This document shows positions 47,851 through 57,235 of a stretch of 64,000 nucleotides of DNA, one piece after another. The notes beneath the pieces were generated by a model. It was not told the DNA's origin. It was given only the letters and a program-made list of their open reading frames with translations, and did not search any database. Source of the DNA: Tritrichomonas musculus (taxonomy: Eukaryota > Parabasalia > Tritrichomonadida > Tritrichomonadidae); the NCBI GenBank assembly GCA_039105265.1, contig JAPFFF010000007.1, positions 2,232,001 through 2,296,000 of the forward strand. The letters are read 5' to 3'. Every line of letters begins with the position of its first letter. Position 1 is the first letter of the stretch. Both the position numbers and the translations under genes were made by a program.

Positions 47851-49347
47851 TTAATTTGAAAACAATAGTAATTGATTTAATCTTCTTAATATAAATAATA
47901 ACTGTTGTGTATTATTTGTACTAGTTGAGTTTTCTATTAGATATTCTAGAGTGTCAACTGATAGAGCTTGGACAATCAGATTTGAAAAATAAGAGTCGTT
48001 TCCATTTAAGTTTTCCTTTTTCCTTTCAAAATCAATAAGATATAGTAAAATTCCAGAAATTGAGTCAAAAAGAAGGAAATCATTATGTATCTCGAATAAT
48101 GAGCATAAAGATTCAATAAATATTTTGTCACAAAAAAGCATTAAATCATTAATTAATAGAGGTATTTTAAAAAGTTCGCTAATGACCAAAAATCCAAGAG
48201 TTTTTATTTTTAAAAAGCCTTCAACTGTTGATATTATAAAAACGCGTGAAATTAATTGATGCTCAGAATTTCTGAGCATGAATAACATGTTATTAAATAA
48301 ATCGCTTGATGGTGAAGTACCTTGATTGAAACTTTTCAAGTAATAATAAATAAATTTGAAGGAATAATATTGTAAGTTAGGGTTTGGTGAATTTATATAT
48401 TGAAAAGCGTCTTCTATACAACGAAAATTATAAATATTATTGGGATTAATAAGTCTACGAAAAATTCGAAATATTGTCGATATTGAATTTTTATCAAAGT
48501 TTGAATTAATATTTTTAGGATATGAAATTCGATCCTGCAATAAGTCTAAAAGCGAATTTTGGCTATTCTGTGATTCATCGTACACTATTTTTAACATGAA
48601 ATCTTGATAGAAAATCAATGAATTTTTTGTTAGTTTAAATATTATTGTTATCAACTTTGATATAATTGCTTGATTTTGGTATTTGGAAAGAATTTGGATA
48701 ATGGCAAAATACAATGAATGCGCTTGTTGGGAATTAGTCTTAGGATATCGTGTCATATTTATTAGTATATTGCAAAATGAGTGTATAATGCTCAAATTAT
48801 TTGCTTTAATTAATACTTGAAGATTAGAAGAGTTGAGTAATTTGAAGAATTTTTTGGTTAAATAATAATTGGAGAGTATAGAAATTGCTTGAATAGAATA
48901 TAGGACATCCTCTTCAAAAGATCCTATCATAAATTTATTTAAAGTCTTAAATATTAAATTAAGAAAATATTTGCTTAATCTAGAAAATCGAAATAAATGA
49001 ATAAAGATTTTGTATATTTCAATCCTAATTGAAAGGGACAAAGCATTCATATCATTGTAAATATTAAGATAATGAATAATAATTGAAAGAGAGCAATAAA
49101 AAGATTCATCGAAATTTATAAAATAAATATTTCGATGAAATAAAAAAAAGTAATTAAGGAGACGAACAATCTCCTCTTTATCTAAAAAAGAATTCTTAAT
49201 TTGGCGGTTCCATTCTAAATAATCAAATATAATTGCGTTCTTCTGATTACTAAAAAAAGAGCCTATAAATGGTTGAGGAATAACGGCACTATTTATGAAT
49301 TTTAAGGAAACATCAAAATCAATATCATCTTTATAAGGAAAAAACAT
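47851..49347 (-). CDS. helical-repeat (ARM/HEAT-like) protein, 498 aa, unknown
   Basis: Almost the whole protein is made of amphipathic helices rich in Ile, Leu, Phe and Asn, with a rhythm of about 40 residues (LSIRIEIYKIFIHLFRFSRL, SIIHSFCNILINMTRYPKT, RIFRRLINPNNIYNFRCIED). This is the look of armadillo or HEAT repeats, for example importin-alpha-like proteins, but no importin-specific Trp/Asn array is visible. The N-terminus (MFFPYKDDIDFDVSLKF) has no basic IBB-like region. Very high AT content drives the Ile/Asn bias. Family unassigned. Confidence 0.75.
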   Translation of the reverse strand: MFFPYKDDIDFDVSLKFINSAVIPQPFIGSFFSNQKNAIIFDYLEWNRQIKNSFLDKEEIVRLLNYFFLFHRNIYFINFDESFYCSLSIIIHYLNIYNDMNALSLSIRIEIYKIFIHLFRFSRLSKYFLNLIFKTLNKFMIGSFEEDVLYSIQAISILSNYYLTKKFFKLLNSSNLQVLIKANNLSIIHSFCNILINMTRYPKTNSQQAHSLYFAIIQILSKYQNQAIISKLITIIFKLTKNSLIFYQDFMLKIVYDESQNSQNSLLDLLQDRISYPKNINSNFDKNSISTIFRIFRRLINPNNIYNFRCIEDAFQYINSPNPNLQYYSFKFIYYYLKSFNQGTSPSSDLFNNMLFMLRNSEHQLISRVFIISTVEGFLKIKTLGFLVISELFKIPLLINDLMLFCDKIFIESLCSLFEIHNDFLLFDSISGILLYLIDFERKKENLNGNDSYFSNLIVQALSVDTLEYLIENSTSTNNTQQLLFILRRLNQLLLFSN

Positions 49348-49641
49348 TAAAGAAAAAAAAAACTTGAAAATGATTTTTGAAAATTTTTTATAAAAACTTA
49401 CTTTTTGAATATATTATCACAATCTCAGGAACACTTTTTGAATAAATTGTGCTAAATAAAGCAAGGGAAAAAGTGTTTGTGTAAGATAGTTGCATTCATG
49501 ATCTTAGTAATATCAGTTTTCCAATTAAAAATGCATTCCATAAAAGAAATATCATATTTTTTATCTAAACATATCACATTTTTCTTTGAAACTTATTCAA
49601 TACTTTGCTATAGTGTTACAGAATGGTAAAATGAATTATTC

Positions 49642-51225
49642 TCATTCTTCAGGCGCATCATTGGATTTTGAATCTTCTTTTGTATTTTCTGAGTTTTCAT
49701 GATTATCTGTGTTTTCTTGTTCATTATTCTCGGCATTTTCTTCCTCATCATTAGCAGGATTTTCTTCTTCATTATTGACAGCATTTTCCGAATTTTTAGG
49801 ATTTCCTTCTTCATCTTCTTCCTCATTATTTTCATGACTTTCTTCTTCTTCATTTTTAGCATTTTCATTATCTTCTTCTTCGTTATTTCGTTGGTTTCCT
49901 TCTTCTTCTTCTTCATTTTCATTATCATTTATGAGTCCAGAAATGATATCATTTTGTTTCTTTTCAAGTGCTGCCTCAGAATTTTCGTTTTCATTAGACG
50001 TTTTTTCTTTGAATTGGCGTCTTCTGGATGACCCTCTTGAACTAGCTTCATCAGTTGGCTCCTTTGGAGCAAATGTAACGTGATTTTCATCGTTGCTTCC
50101 ACTATTATTGGTAACAGAATTTGAAATATCATTAGCTTCTTCTTCTTCTTCCTCTTCTTCTTCATCATAATAAGTGTAACTATATTCATCGCTGAGAAGA
50201 AGCGGCTCAATGTTCTTGGCATTTTCTTCCATACCTAGATTTGTAAATATTTTGTAAGCGCGTTGGTAATACATGCCTGCTTGACGTGAAACTTGAGGTA
50301 ATTCGTCTGAATTATTACTTTGACTTGTGTTTTGCATTTGGTTTTGCCCTTGAGATTGGGTTAAGGTTTGAGATTGCGCTTGCGTTTGATCTTGCTGTTG
50401 ACTTGTTGATTGAGCTTTTTCTTTATCACTATGTGATTTTTTATGTTTTCTATCAGCAGTTATAGCCATTTCAATAAAAATATTAGCCTCTGCTTCAGTT
50501 TCTACATTTTCATTCAATTCTTTTAGTGACTTAATAGCGAATTCATAACTTTTAATAGATTCATCATATTTTTTTTGTGCAGCAAAAATGCGTGATCGAA
50601 TAAGATCTCTTTTATGCCTTAAATGAACTCTTTCTATTTCTTTATCATAGTATGGTGACAATGCTTCATCAGCTAACATCACTTGTTTTGATCCTGAAGA
50701 TCCATGCATTGCTTTGAGAGCTAAATGTGCTTTTGCAGTCTCAATTGCAATATTGATTGATTCATCTTCATCAATTGTATTTGTTCTTTCCAGGTTATGT
50801 GCTTTTTCAAGAATTCTTATTGCCGATTGAGGTCGATTGTTATCATTATAAAAATAACCAAGATGGGCATATGCTCGAAGCATTTCTGAACTATTTTCAC
50901 CATTAATCATATAAGTAATTGATTTGATTTGTGTGAGTGTCTTGAACTTTTCATAAGGCTCCAAATTTATATCTCCCATTAAATCTGCATCTAATCGCTC
51001 ATTTAACTCCTTGAGTTTTTCACTTGGCGTACGCGTGTCCATTGAGTCTGGATTATTTTTAAAATATGTGACACAATAAGGTTCTTTTTTCTTTTCGTTT
51101 GAAGGTTGAATATAATTATCTGTAAATCGGGCTGTTTTCCTTGAAGAAAATTCACCATCACGTTGCGTAGTGTATCCTTGCTTGCTTTTAACCGTATCTC
51201 CTGATCTTCGAACTCTGCGCGACAT
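49642..51225 (-). CDS. TPR protein with acidic low-complexity tail (527 aa)
   Basis: The basic N-terminus MSRRVRRSGDTVKSKQG is followed at about residues 105-260 by TPR-like helix pairs (MLRAYAHLGYFYNDNNRPQS, AIRILEKAHNLERTN, YDESIKSYEFAIKSLKELNE). After a Gln/Ser/Thr-rich linker (about 275-305) another TPR-like helix occurs (AGMYYQRAYKIFTNLGMEEN). The last 190 residues are dominated by Glu, Asn and Asp runs. The TPR arrangement recalls TTC23-like ciliary proteins, but that is a weak guess. The tail is highly repetitive and is likely to vary in length between strains. Confidence 0.8.
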   Translation of the reverse strand: MSRRVRRSGDTVKSKQGYTTQRDGEFSSRKTARFTDNYIQPSNEKKKEPYCVTYFKNNPDSMDTRTPSEKLKELNERLDADLMGDINLEPYEKFKTLTQIKSITYMINGENSSEMLRAYAHLGYFYNDNNRPQSAIRILEKAHNLERTNTIDEDESINIAIETAKAHLALKAMHGSSGSKQVMLADEALSPYYDKEIERVHLRHKRDLIRSRIFAAQKKYDESIKSYEFAIKSLKELNENVETEAEANIFIEMAITADRKHKKSHSDKEKAQSTSQQQDQTQAQSQTLTQSQGQNQMQNTSQSNNSDELPQVSRQAGMYYQRAYKIFTNLGMEENAKNIEPLLLSDEYSYTYYDEEEEEEEEEANDISNSVTNNSGSNDENHVTFAPKEPTDEASSRGSSRRRQFKEKTSNENENSEAALEKKQNDIISGLINDNENEEEEEGNQRNNEEEDNENAKNEEEESHENNEEEDEEGNPKNSENAVNNEEENPANDEEENAENNEQENTDNHENSENTKEDSKSNDAPEE

Positions 51226-52087
51226 TTCCAGAATAAACGGGCACTTTTTTACATGTAAAAACTAACGTAAAATTTTTAACGTTAAAATTTTGAAGAAAAT
51301 GAGAAAGGTATAGTTTGTCGAAGTCAATTTCTGGGCAAAAGACTGTTTCACTTCTTCTTTTTCGTTGCAGAGTTATTATTATTGCTTTTTTTTGCCCCCT
51401 AAAAGTTAAAATAAATAAAAATTGATTTATTTTATTATCTTCCCACCTAAATTCATCCATAAAATATATTAAAGGCAAACCTTTTTTTACCATTTAAAGG
51501 TTTTTTATATATTCAATTTTTTTTTTTTTGTTGGTTATTTAGAAATTAACAATGCATGTTATATTAAAATTTTCATTGTCCTAATGCTTTAATAAATAAT
51601 ATTCATGCATGAATGAATATACTATATGCATCTAATTCGCAGTTGAACCATTATATGCTAAAACTATTTATAATTTTGACATAATATCATTAAATTATAA
51701 TTTAGATATATATATATAAAGATAAATATTTGACAATTGCGATAAAATAATAATAACATTTTGAGAAAATTGGTTATTATTAATAACTTATTAATAAACA
51801 ACCCAGAATTGAATTTTTAATTGTTGTTTCAAAATATTCAGAATCAAACGATCATTTCACATTCATTATTTTTTATGTTTAATCTCATATCAAAAATTCT
51901 GAGCGATTTGGATCAGTTGGGAGCAATTTGCATCAAAATTTATGCATATATTTTCAAAACTAAATCATGTTTTAATAAAAACAAAAGAGATTATTTTTTT
52001 TTTTTTAAAGAAATGGCATCCTAATCTTTGTTAAATTCAAAAGAAAATAAAACTTTTTCTTATGGATTGAAATGCCATATCATATAA
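51226..52087. other. intergenic region, probable divergent promoters, no supported gene
   Basis: It separates the TPR gene (minus) from the 1273-aa gene (plus). It is AT-rich with poly-T tracts (about 51518-51530 and 51993-52005). A 101-aa minus frame overlapping the TPR start lacks support. ATATCATATAA directly before the ATG at 52088 contains an initiator-like TCATA. Confidence 0.5.
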
Positions 52088-55000
52088 ATGAGCCGCTCTA
52101 TCGCACAATATTTTTTAAGCTTTCCAAATCAATCATCTATTTCATCAGGTAATGATAACAAAGAAGATAATCAGATCAATGATAAAAATCCTTTGAAAAG
52201 AAAGAGAGAGAAGCTAAGATCTTCTCATTCTAGTAATGAATCACTTATACAAGAATTCCCATACCCATCATCATGCTATTATAATGTTTTTTTCCAAAAC
52301 ACAGTTAGCCATCCTTATTTAATTTTTTTAAATTTGGAGATGAAATATGAAAGAGCAGGTAAAGGCAATGCTTATCCAAAAAATACATCCACAATACGTG
52401 GAAAAAAATCAATTATATCTTTACTCAATACTTATTTTGGTGTTAAAGATATCTTATCATATTCATCAACAAAAATCGATTTTATAGAAGTTTCAGAAAC
52501 ATGGAATAAACGCTTTCCATGCGCCAAAAGTTCATCATTTTCTCCAATTTTAGATGATTTTACTGTAAGTGATTTACAAGATATACAATCTCTCCATCTT
52601 TTAGGTTTTACATTAAACGCCTCATTTTACTTGGTATTCGCTATTGATATAGATGAAAAAGGAAAAAGTAAAAAATATTTTAATATGAAACTTGGCCCCG
52701 AAAATTCTGAACATGATGTTCATTTTATGGTTTATGAAAATGTTGATAGAACAGGAACAAATTACACAACATACGATAAAAAAATCATTACCATTTATAA
52801 ACATGAAAAGTGGTTCTCTTTTGATTTGTTTGACTTTGGCCAATTTTATGAAAAAAAAGAATCATTTGATCTTAACAACACATTGCTCAAAGAAAATGGT
52901 GGCGTTAAATTTTTAGAAATTGAAAAAAGAGCTCCAATTCCAATAATTCAACTTCCTAATCTAGATAAAATCGATTTTAACGCCGTTTCATATAAAGAAT
53001 ACGAATTAGATTCTCAATCAACTGACCATTCAAACATTTCATTTATAGTGAAGAGTAAAAAAAAATCAAAAACCCCCAAAGAAGTTATAATTGGTGTTTT
53101 TCATTCCAAAGCAAGAAGATTGGAAATGCTTAGTATAAATAAGATTAAATCTATTGCTACACAATTTTACAATGGAAAAAAACAAAATATAGAAGTAAAA
53201 AGAAGTGAACAAAACGATACTGTATTTTTCGCTAAAATGAACAAATCTGCATACTTGGTGGCTGAAGAAGAAGCTGATATTCCAAAAATTACAATTAATA
53301 GGAAAATCTCAGAAAAGAATTTTGCATTAACAAACCAAGAATCAATTGAAAATATTAAAAATTGCATAATTTCTTTTAGGGAGCGTTTAAAAAATCCATT
53401 AACTTATAACGATATTATTAAATCTAAACATCCATTAATTGACTACCTTTGCTATTATAATGTCCTTAACATGATGATCAAAAGCGCCGATTATATAGAT
53501 GAAAAATTGAACAGAGAAGAAAAAGAAGAAAGCCCCATTTTAAAAGTTGTTCCATTAGTTAATAACGACATTTTCTTCACTTACCAAAAATTTTCTGATT
53601 GCACTCCGACAAAAGAAATAAATAAAATCAAAGAAGACTGGAAGAATTTATCCGACACTTACCCTCAGCTAATGTCTCCTTCTGCCACAAGATATAACGA
53701 TATTTCTCGTGATTTATTAAAACAATTTGAAAGCAATGATAGTCCTTTATTTGGATACTTTTACATTTATTTAATTGAAAACATTCACTCTTATGCTTAT
53801 AATAACACATTACAATATCTACCAATCGCAGAAAGAGCAATTAAAGAAATTACAGAATCAACATTTGGTTTAAACCCCATTATTGCTCCTGTAATTCAAA
53901 AAGAATTTACACAATTATCAAAGATATGCTGCATTTACTTCTTTAGTAACCAAGATTACAACAAACCAGTGAATGATGTACTCACGCGCGATATTCAATC
54001 AATCAGAGAGTTTAATGCAAGAACTACTGTGAAATTTTTTAATAATGAATCTGTTCTTGACAGAAATGCTAAGGTTGGCGCATTTCCAATCAAAAAACAA
54101 ACTTTTGTAAATATGCTTGAAATGAAAAAGAACAAGCAAATTCCAGATCCATCTTTCGCTTTTAGGGACCAAACAGAATTGTTAGGAATTATTAATCGAA
54201 GTGAGGACATTGATCAAATCAATCATGTTCCAACTAAACAATATAAATTCTCAGAAATTTTAGGCAATTCACTAAGTTCTACTTACAATTTTACGATTTT
54301 GAGCCAATATGAAATAAAATATTTTTATGTTAGTCGTGGCAACGTTTTTTCAGTTGCAAGAATTGATGATAACAAGATTGCATATGGCATATGCAAAACA
54401 ATGGATACAGAAATCAAATTCCATAAGCCAATTTCCGGCAGATTTGTGGATGCAATTTTCTTAGAAGACGACTCATGCTTAATTATTTGTTACTATAATA
54501 TAAAATCCAATAGATATACATTTATTGGATATGACAGACAAGGAAAAATAAATGAACCAATTTTAAATGAATTTGATAAAGATATTAAGAGCCTTGTTGT
54601 TATATCTCGTACATTCTTTGCTTCATATGACGGAGGAAATGATGAAAAAGGTTTGTGCGTTTTCAAATATGATCCTAAAGAAAGAAAAATTGAATACAGC
54701 AAATATGTTGAACAGTGGAGAATTTTGAAAAATTCTCTATGTAAAGAATACTTAAAGATTAAATTTAAATGCAATGATAATCTAAAAAAGGAAGCATTAG
54801 GTAGAAATCATATAAAGGAAGATATTTATGTCAGAGATTGCTTTATTGGTTCACAATTTTCATTCGGCATTAAAGATACTAGTACATATTGCATATACAA
54901 TTTAAACAATAAAAAAACAATTGAAGTTGGATTCCAGCCGCAAAATTCATTCCAACCTAAATTGAATTTTCATCTTGAATCAGATATTTCAAATGAATTA

Positions 55001-55909
55001 AATTATTCTGACGATAAGAATATGGATGAAAGCGAGCTCCTTAACAAAAGAATCGAAAACCCAAAAATTAGTATTCCTTCGATGCTGAATTACTTACCAA
55101 TAGAATCTAGAAAGAAGACTTTTTCCACTTTTGATTTACATTGTTCTTTATGCGAATTATTCCCTGTCCCTATCGCAATAAATGGACATATCGTTCGCTG
55201 TGCTAATGATCAACTTTCTTTATATCTATGCGATTATCAAATTTATCGATTTTTATCTCATCAGATTTATGGATTCTATTCAAATACACTGGAAAAAATT
55301 TCTTTATTCGCTACAGAAGTTCTTCTTAATTCCTATTCTTTTAAGGAAGTACATATTGCTGTGATTATTGATACATGCGGAATTGGCGCCAAATTATCGA
55401 ATTTGATCTTTGGAACAAGATTCAATGAAAAAGAAATATATTCTGAAGATATTTGGTCGGGATTTTCCTATTCCAAAAATCTTGCAACAATCATTCTTCT
55501 CTTTAGAGTTAGCGATATAAATAGTATTTACAACGCTACTAAGATTTTACAAGCTGAGAAAAAGAAAAGAATCTTTTCATTTTTTGTTTGCCAGAAAGAA
55601 GAAATTAAATATTCTATTAAATATGGATTTAACCCAGACATAATATCAAATGGACTAAATTGTAATTCCACATATATTACAGAAGAAATATCATTTATTT
55701 CCAATTTAGATTTTCAGAATCAAGCTCGTATACTCAAAGTTAGTTTAGACGAGAATCAAGATCCTGAAGAAGAAGATTATTCATATGATAGTGGAATGGC
55801 TTTGACTTTATCAAAGATATTTCTTACTCGATATTTTACATTCCATGCTTTTGAAAATTATCCACTTGAAACAATTGAAAAATACAGTAAAAAACCTGAA
55901 AAGAAATGA
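52088..55909 (+). CDS. large 1273-aa protein, unknown, with degenerate P-loop-like segment
   Basis: A single long frame. The N-terminal 60 residues are Ser/Asn/Lys-rich with KRKREK, which looks like a nuclear localisation signal. Residues 70-700 alternate beta and alpha segments without a motif I know. Residues 720-870 look like WD or beta-propeller blades (YFYVSRGNVFSVARIDDNKI, GRFVDAIFLEDDSCLIICYY). Near 1110-1140 is VHIAVIIDTCGIGAKLSNLI followed by FGTRF, which resembles the P-loop helix of dynamin-like or VLIG-type large GTPases (GxxGxGKSxLxNxLFG) but lacks the Ser/Thr after Lys. The acidic tail is ENQDPEEEDYSYD. The family is not recognised. Confidence 0.75.
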   Translation: MSRSIAQYFLSFPNQSSISSGNDNKEDNQINDKNPLKRKREKLRSSHSSNESLIQEFPYPSSCYYNVFFQNTVSHPYLIFLNLEMKYERAGKGNAYPKNTSTIRGKKSIISLLNTYFGVKDILSYSSTKIDFIEVSETWNKRFPCAKSSSFSPILDDFTVSDLQDIQSLHLLGFTLNASFYLVFAIDIDEKGKSKKYFNMKLGPENSEHDVHFMVYENVDRTGTNYTTYDKKIITIYKHEKWFSFDLFDFGQFYEKKESFDLNNTLLKENGGVKFLEIEKRAPIPIIQLPNLDKIDFNAVSYKEYELDSQSTDHSNISFIVKSKKKSKTPKEVIIGVFHSKARRLEMLSINKIKSIATQFYNGKKQNIEVKRSEQNDTVFFAKMNKSAYLVAEEEADIPKITINRKISEKNFALTNQESIENIKNCIISFRERLKNPLTYNDIIKSKHPLIDYLCYYNVLNMMIKSADYIDEKLNREEKEESPILKVVPLVNNDIFFTYQKFSDCTPTKEINKIKEDWKNLSDTYPQLMSPSATRYNDISRDLLKQFESNDSPLFGYFYIYLIENIHSYAYNNTLQYLPIAERAIKEITESTFGLNPIIAPVIQKEFTQLSKICCIYFFSNQDYNKPVNDVLTRDIQSIREFNARTTVKFFNNESVLDRNAKVGAFPIKKQTFVNMLEMKKNKQIPDPSFAFRDQTELLGIINRSEDIDQINHVPTKQYKFSEILGNSLSSTYNFTILSQYEIKYFYVSRGNVFSVARIDDNKIAYGICKTMDTEIKFHKPISGRFVDAIFLEDDSCLIICYYNIKSNRYTFIGYDRQGKINEPILNEFDKDIKSLVVISRTFFASYDGGNDEKGLCVFKYDPKERKIEYSKYVEQWRILKNSLCKEYLKIKFKCNDNLKKEALGRNHIKEDIYVRDCFIGSQFSFGIKDTSTYCIYNLNNKKTIEVGFQPQNSFQPKLNFHLESDISNELNYSDDKNMDESELLNKRIENPKISIPSMLNYLPIESRKKTFSTFDLHCSLCELFPVPIAINGHIVRCANDQLSLYLCDYQIYRFLSHQIYGFYSNTLEKISLFATEVLLNSYSFKEVHIAVIIDTCGIGAKLSNLIFGTRFNEKEIYSEDIWSGFSYSKNLATIILLFRVSDINSIYNATKILQAEKKKRIFSFFVCQKEEIKYSIKYGFNPDIISNGLNCNSTYITEEISFISNLDFQNQARILKVSLDENQDPEEEDYSYDSGMALTLSKIFLTRYFTFHAFENYPLETIEKYSKKPEKK

Positions 55910-56026
55910 ATTTGAAGTTCTCGATTAAAATATATATTTTAATAATAAATTTTATTAAATAAATTAATATATACACATTAAATTATATTTTGGATTTTCT
56001 TATTAAATAATATATTGTAAAAAATA

Positions 56027-56353
56027 TTAATGCACAGATAATGGAGGTGTTCTTCTCTGGGGAAATGGCCCAAGTTGTTGATTAAGTATCTGGCTAGCTG
56101 TTGTTTTAGTACTTGACACATTTCTGCAACTGCAAGGAAAACATGTTTCTGCTTTTTTTGATAACAGTTTTCCACAGAAAGCACAGTAAGTTCCTTGTGA
56201 CTCAGGAAGATTGTTGGAATCAAAATTGGCGTTAAGAAACTCAAAAGGACGTGAAAGAAGAAGGGCAGATTGATACGATAACTCTTGCTTTTGCTCTCCA
56301 ATTGCTTCATCATCAGAAAATTGGAAAGAGCTCTCTTGATCAGATGTACTCAT
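56027..56353 (-). CDS. small zinc-ribbon protein (108 aa)
   Basis: I start at the ATG at 56353 (MSTSDQESSFQFSDDEAIG) because the frame further upstream overlaps the divergent gene at 56410 and reads as non-coding hydrophobic text. The N-terminus is acidic with Ser-Asp-Asp phosphorylation-type sites. Residues 55-75 hold four Cys in a ribbon (GTYCAFCGKLL, then ETCFPCSC). The tail is Gln/Pro/Arg-rich. The family is unknown. Its start lies 56 bp from the divergent gene, so a shared promoter region is likely. Confidence 0.6.
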   Translation of the reverse strand: MSTSDQESSFQFSDDEAIGEQKQELSYQSALLLSRPFEFLNANFDSNNLPESQGTYCAFCGKLLSKKAETCFPCSCRNVSSTKTTASQILNQQLGPFPQRRTPPLSVH

Positions 56354-56409
56354 ATGAGATTTTGATATTAGTGAAATATTTAACCAATATTTATCGTTGT
56401 AATATTTTA

Positions 56410-57153
56410 ATGGAGAATCAAGATAACTCAAATGATGACATGCATATATCAAATGATGAACCAAAGAATGATAATCAGCAATTTGATAAGAAAGATAAAT
56501 TAATACAAAAATTAAAAGCTGAAAACCAAGAATTGAATACAAAAAATAGGGAACAAGCCGAACAAATCAAAGAACTATCAAATATATTAATACAATTACA
56601 ACATGATTTTAACCAGTTATCAATTTCTCTAGATAATTCCAAAATGCTTCATTTCGAAGGCATTATTAATTCTTATAGAAATTCATCTAAAGCTGGTGTA
56701 TACGAGGAAATACTTATTGAATCATCATCAATTTATATGGATGATCCAAAATATTCACCACGAAACGCAATAATATATGAAGACCAAACAAAATTTTTTT
56801 CTACACAAAACCAAAAAAAATCATGGATTAGCTTCAATTTCCAGAATTATCATGCTTATATACACCATTATTCAATACGCTCGTATAATGGACCACGCAA
56901 TTCAATTCACCCAAAAACATGGATGCTGGAAGGATCAAATGATAAAATTCACTGGGTTACTCTAGATAACCAAAAAGATTGCGATTATTTAAATGGAAAA
57001 AACCTTTCACATGCTTTTCCCATTATGAGCGAAAATAATCAAGCTTATCAAATAATCCGGCTGTGCCAAACGGATTTTAATTGCGCCAATTCCGACTTTT
57101 TATGTTTCAAATCAATTGAATTTTATGGTGTTTGTGAACAGATTCAAATATAA
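56410..57153 (+). CDS. coiled-coil plus discoidin-like (F5/8 type C) domain protein, 247 aa
   Basis: I start at MENQDNSNDDMHISNDEPKN (56410); the upstream open frame lies antisense to the zinc-ribbon gene. Residues 30-80 are a coiled coil (LIQKLKAENQELNTKNREQA). Residues 95-245 form a discoidin-like beta-sandwich: SSIYMDDPKYSPRNAIIYED, KKSWISFNFQNYHAYIHHYS, HPKTWMLEGSNDKIHWVTLD and SDFLCFKSIEFYGVC. Such domains, usually attached to BTB or coiled-coil regions, are a large trichomonad family of probable adaptors. No signal peptide is seen, so it is intracellular. Confidence 0.8.
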   Translation: MENQDNSNDDMHISNDEPKNDNQQFDKKDKLIQKLKAENQELNTKNREQAEQIKELSNILIQLQHDFNQLSISLDNSKMLHFEGIINSYRNSSKAGVYEEILIESSSIYMDDPKYSPRNAIIYEDQTKFFSTQNQKKSWISFNFQNYHAYIHHYSIRSYNGPRNSIHPKTWMLEGSNDKIHWVTLDNQKDCDYLNGKNLSHAFPIMSENNQAYQIIRLCQTDFNCANSDFLCFKSIEFYGVCEQIQI

Positions 57154-57235
57154 TATATTCAGAACGAGGCAAACCTCATATCAAATAACAAAACATGCAA
57201 AATATATATATACTGCTTGAATAATATATTAATAT

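Noticed and set aside
49608-50031. Met/Lys-rich and Phe/Ile-rich frames
   Set aside because: They are shadows of the Glu/Asn-rich tail of the TPR protein in other frames and on the other strand.
51188-51493. 101-aa minus-strand frame
   Set aside because: It overlaps the start of the TPR gene in another frame, and its text looks like AT-driven noise. The TPR gene has its own ATG and clear domains.
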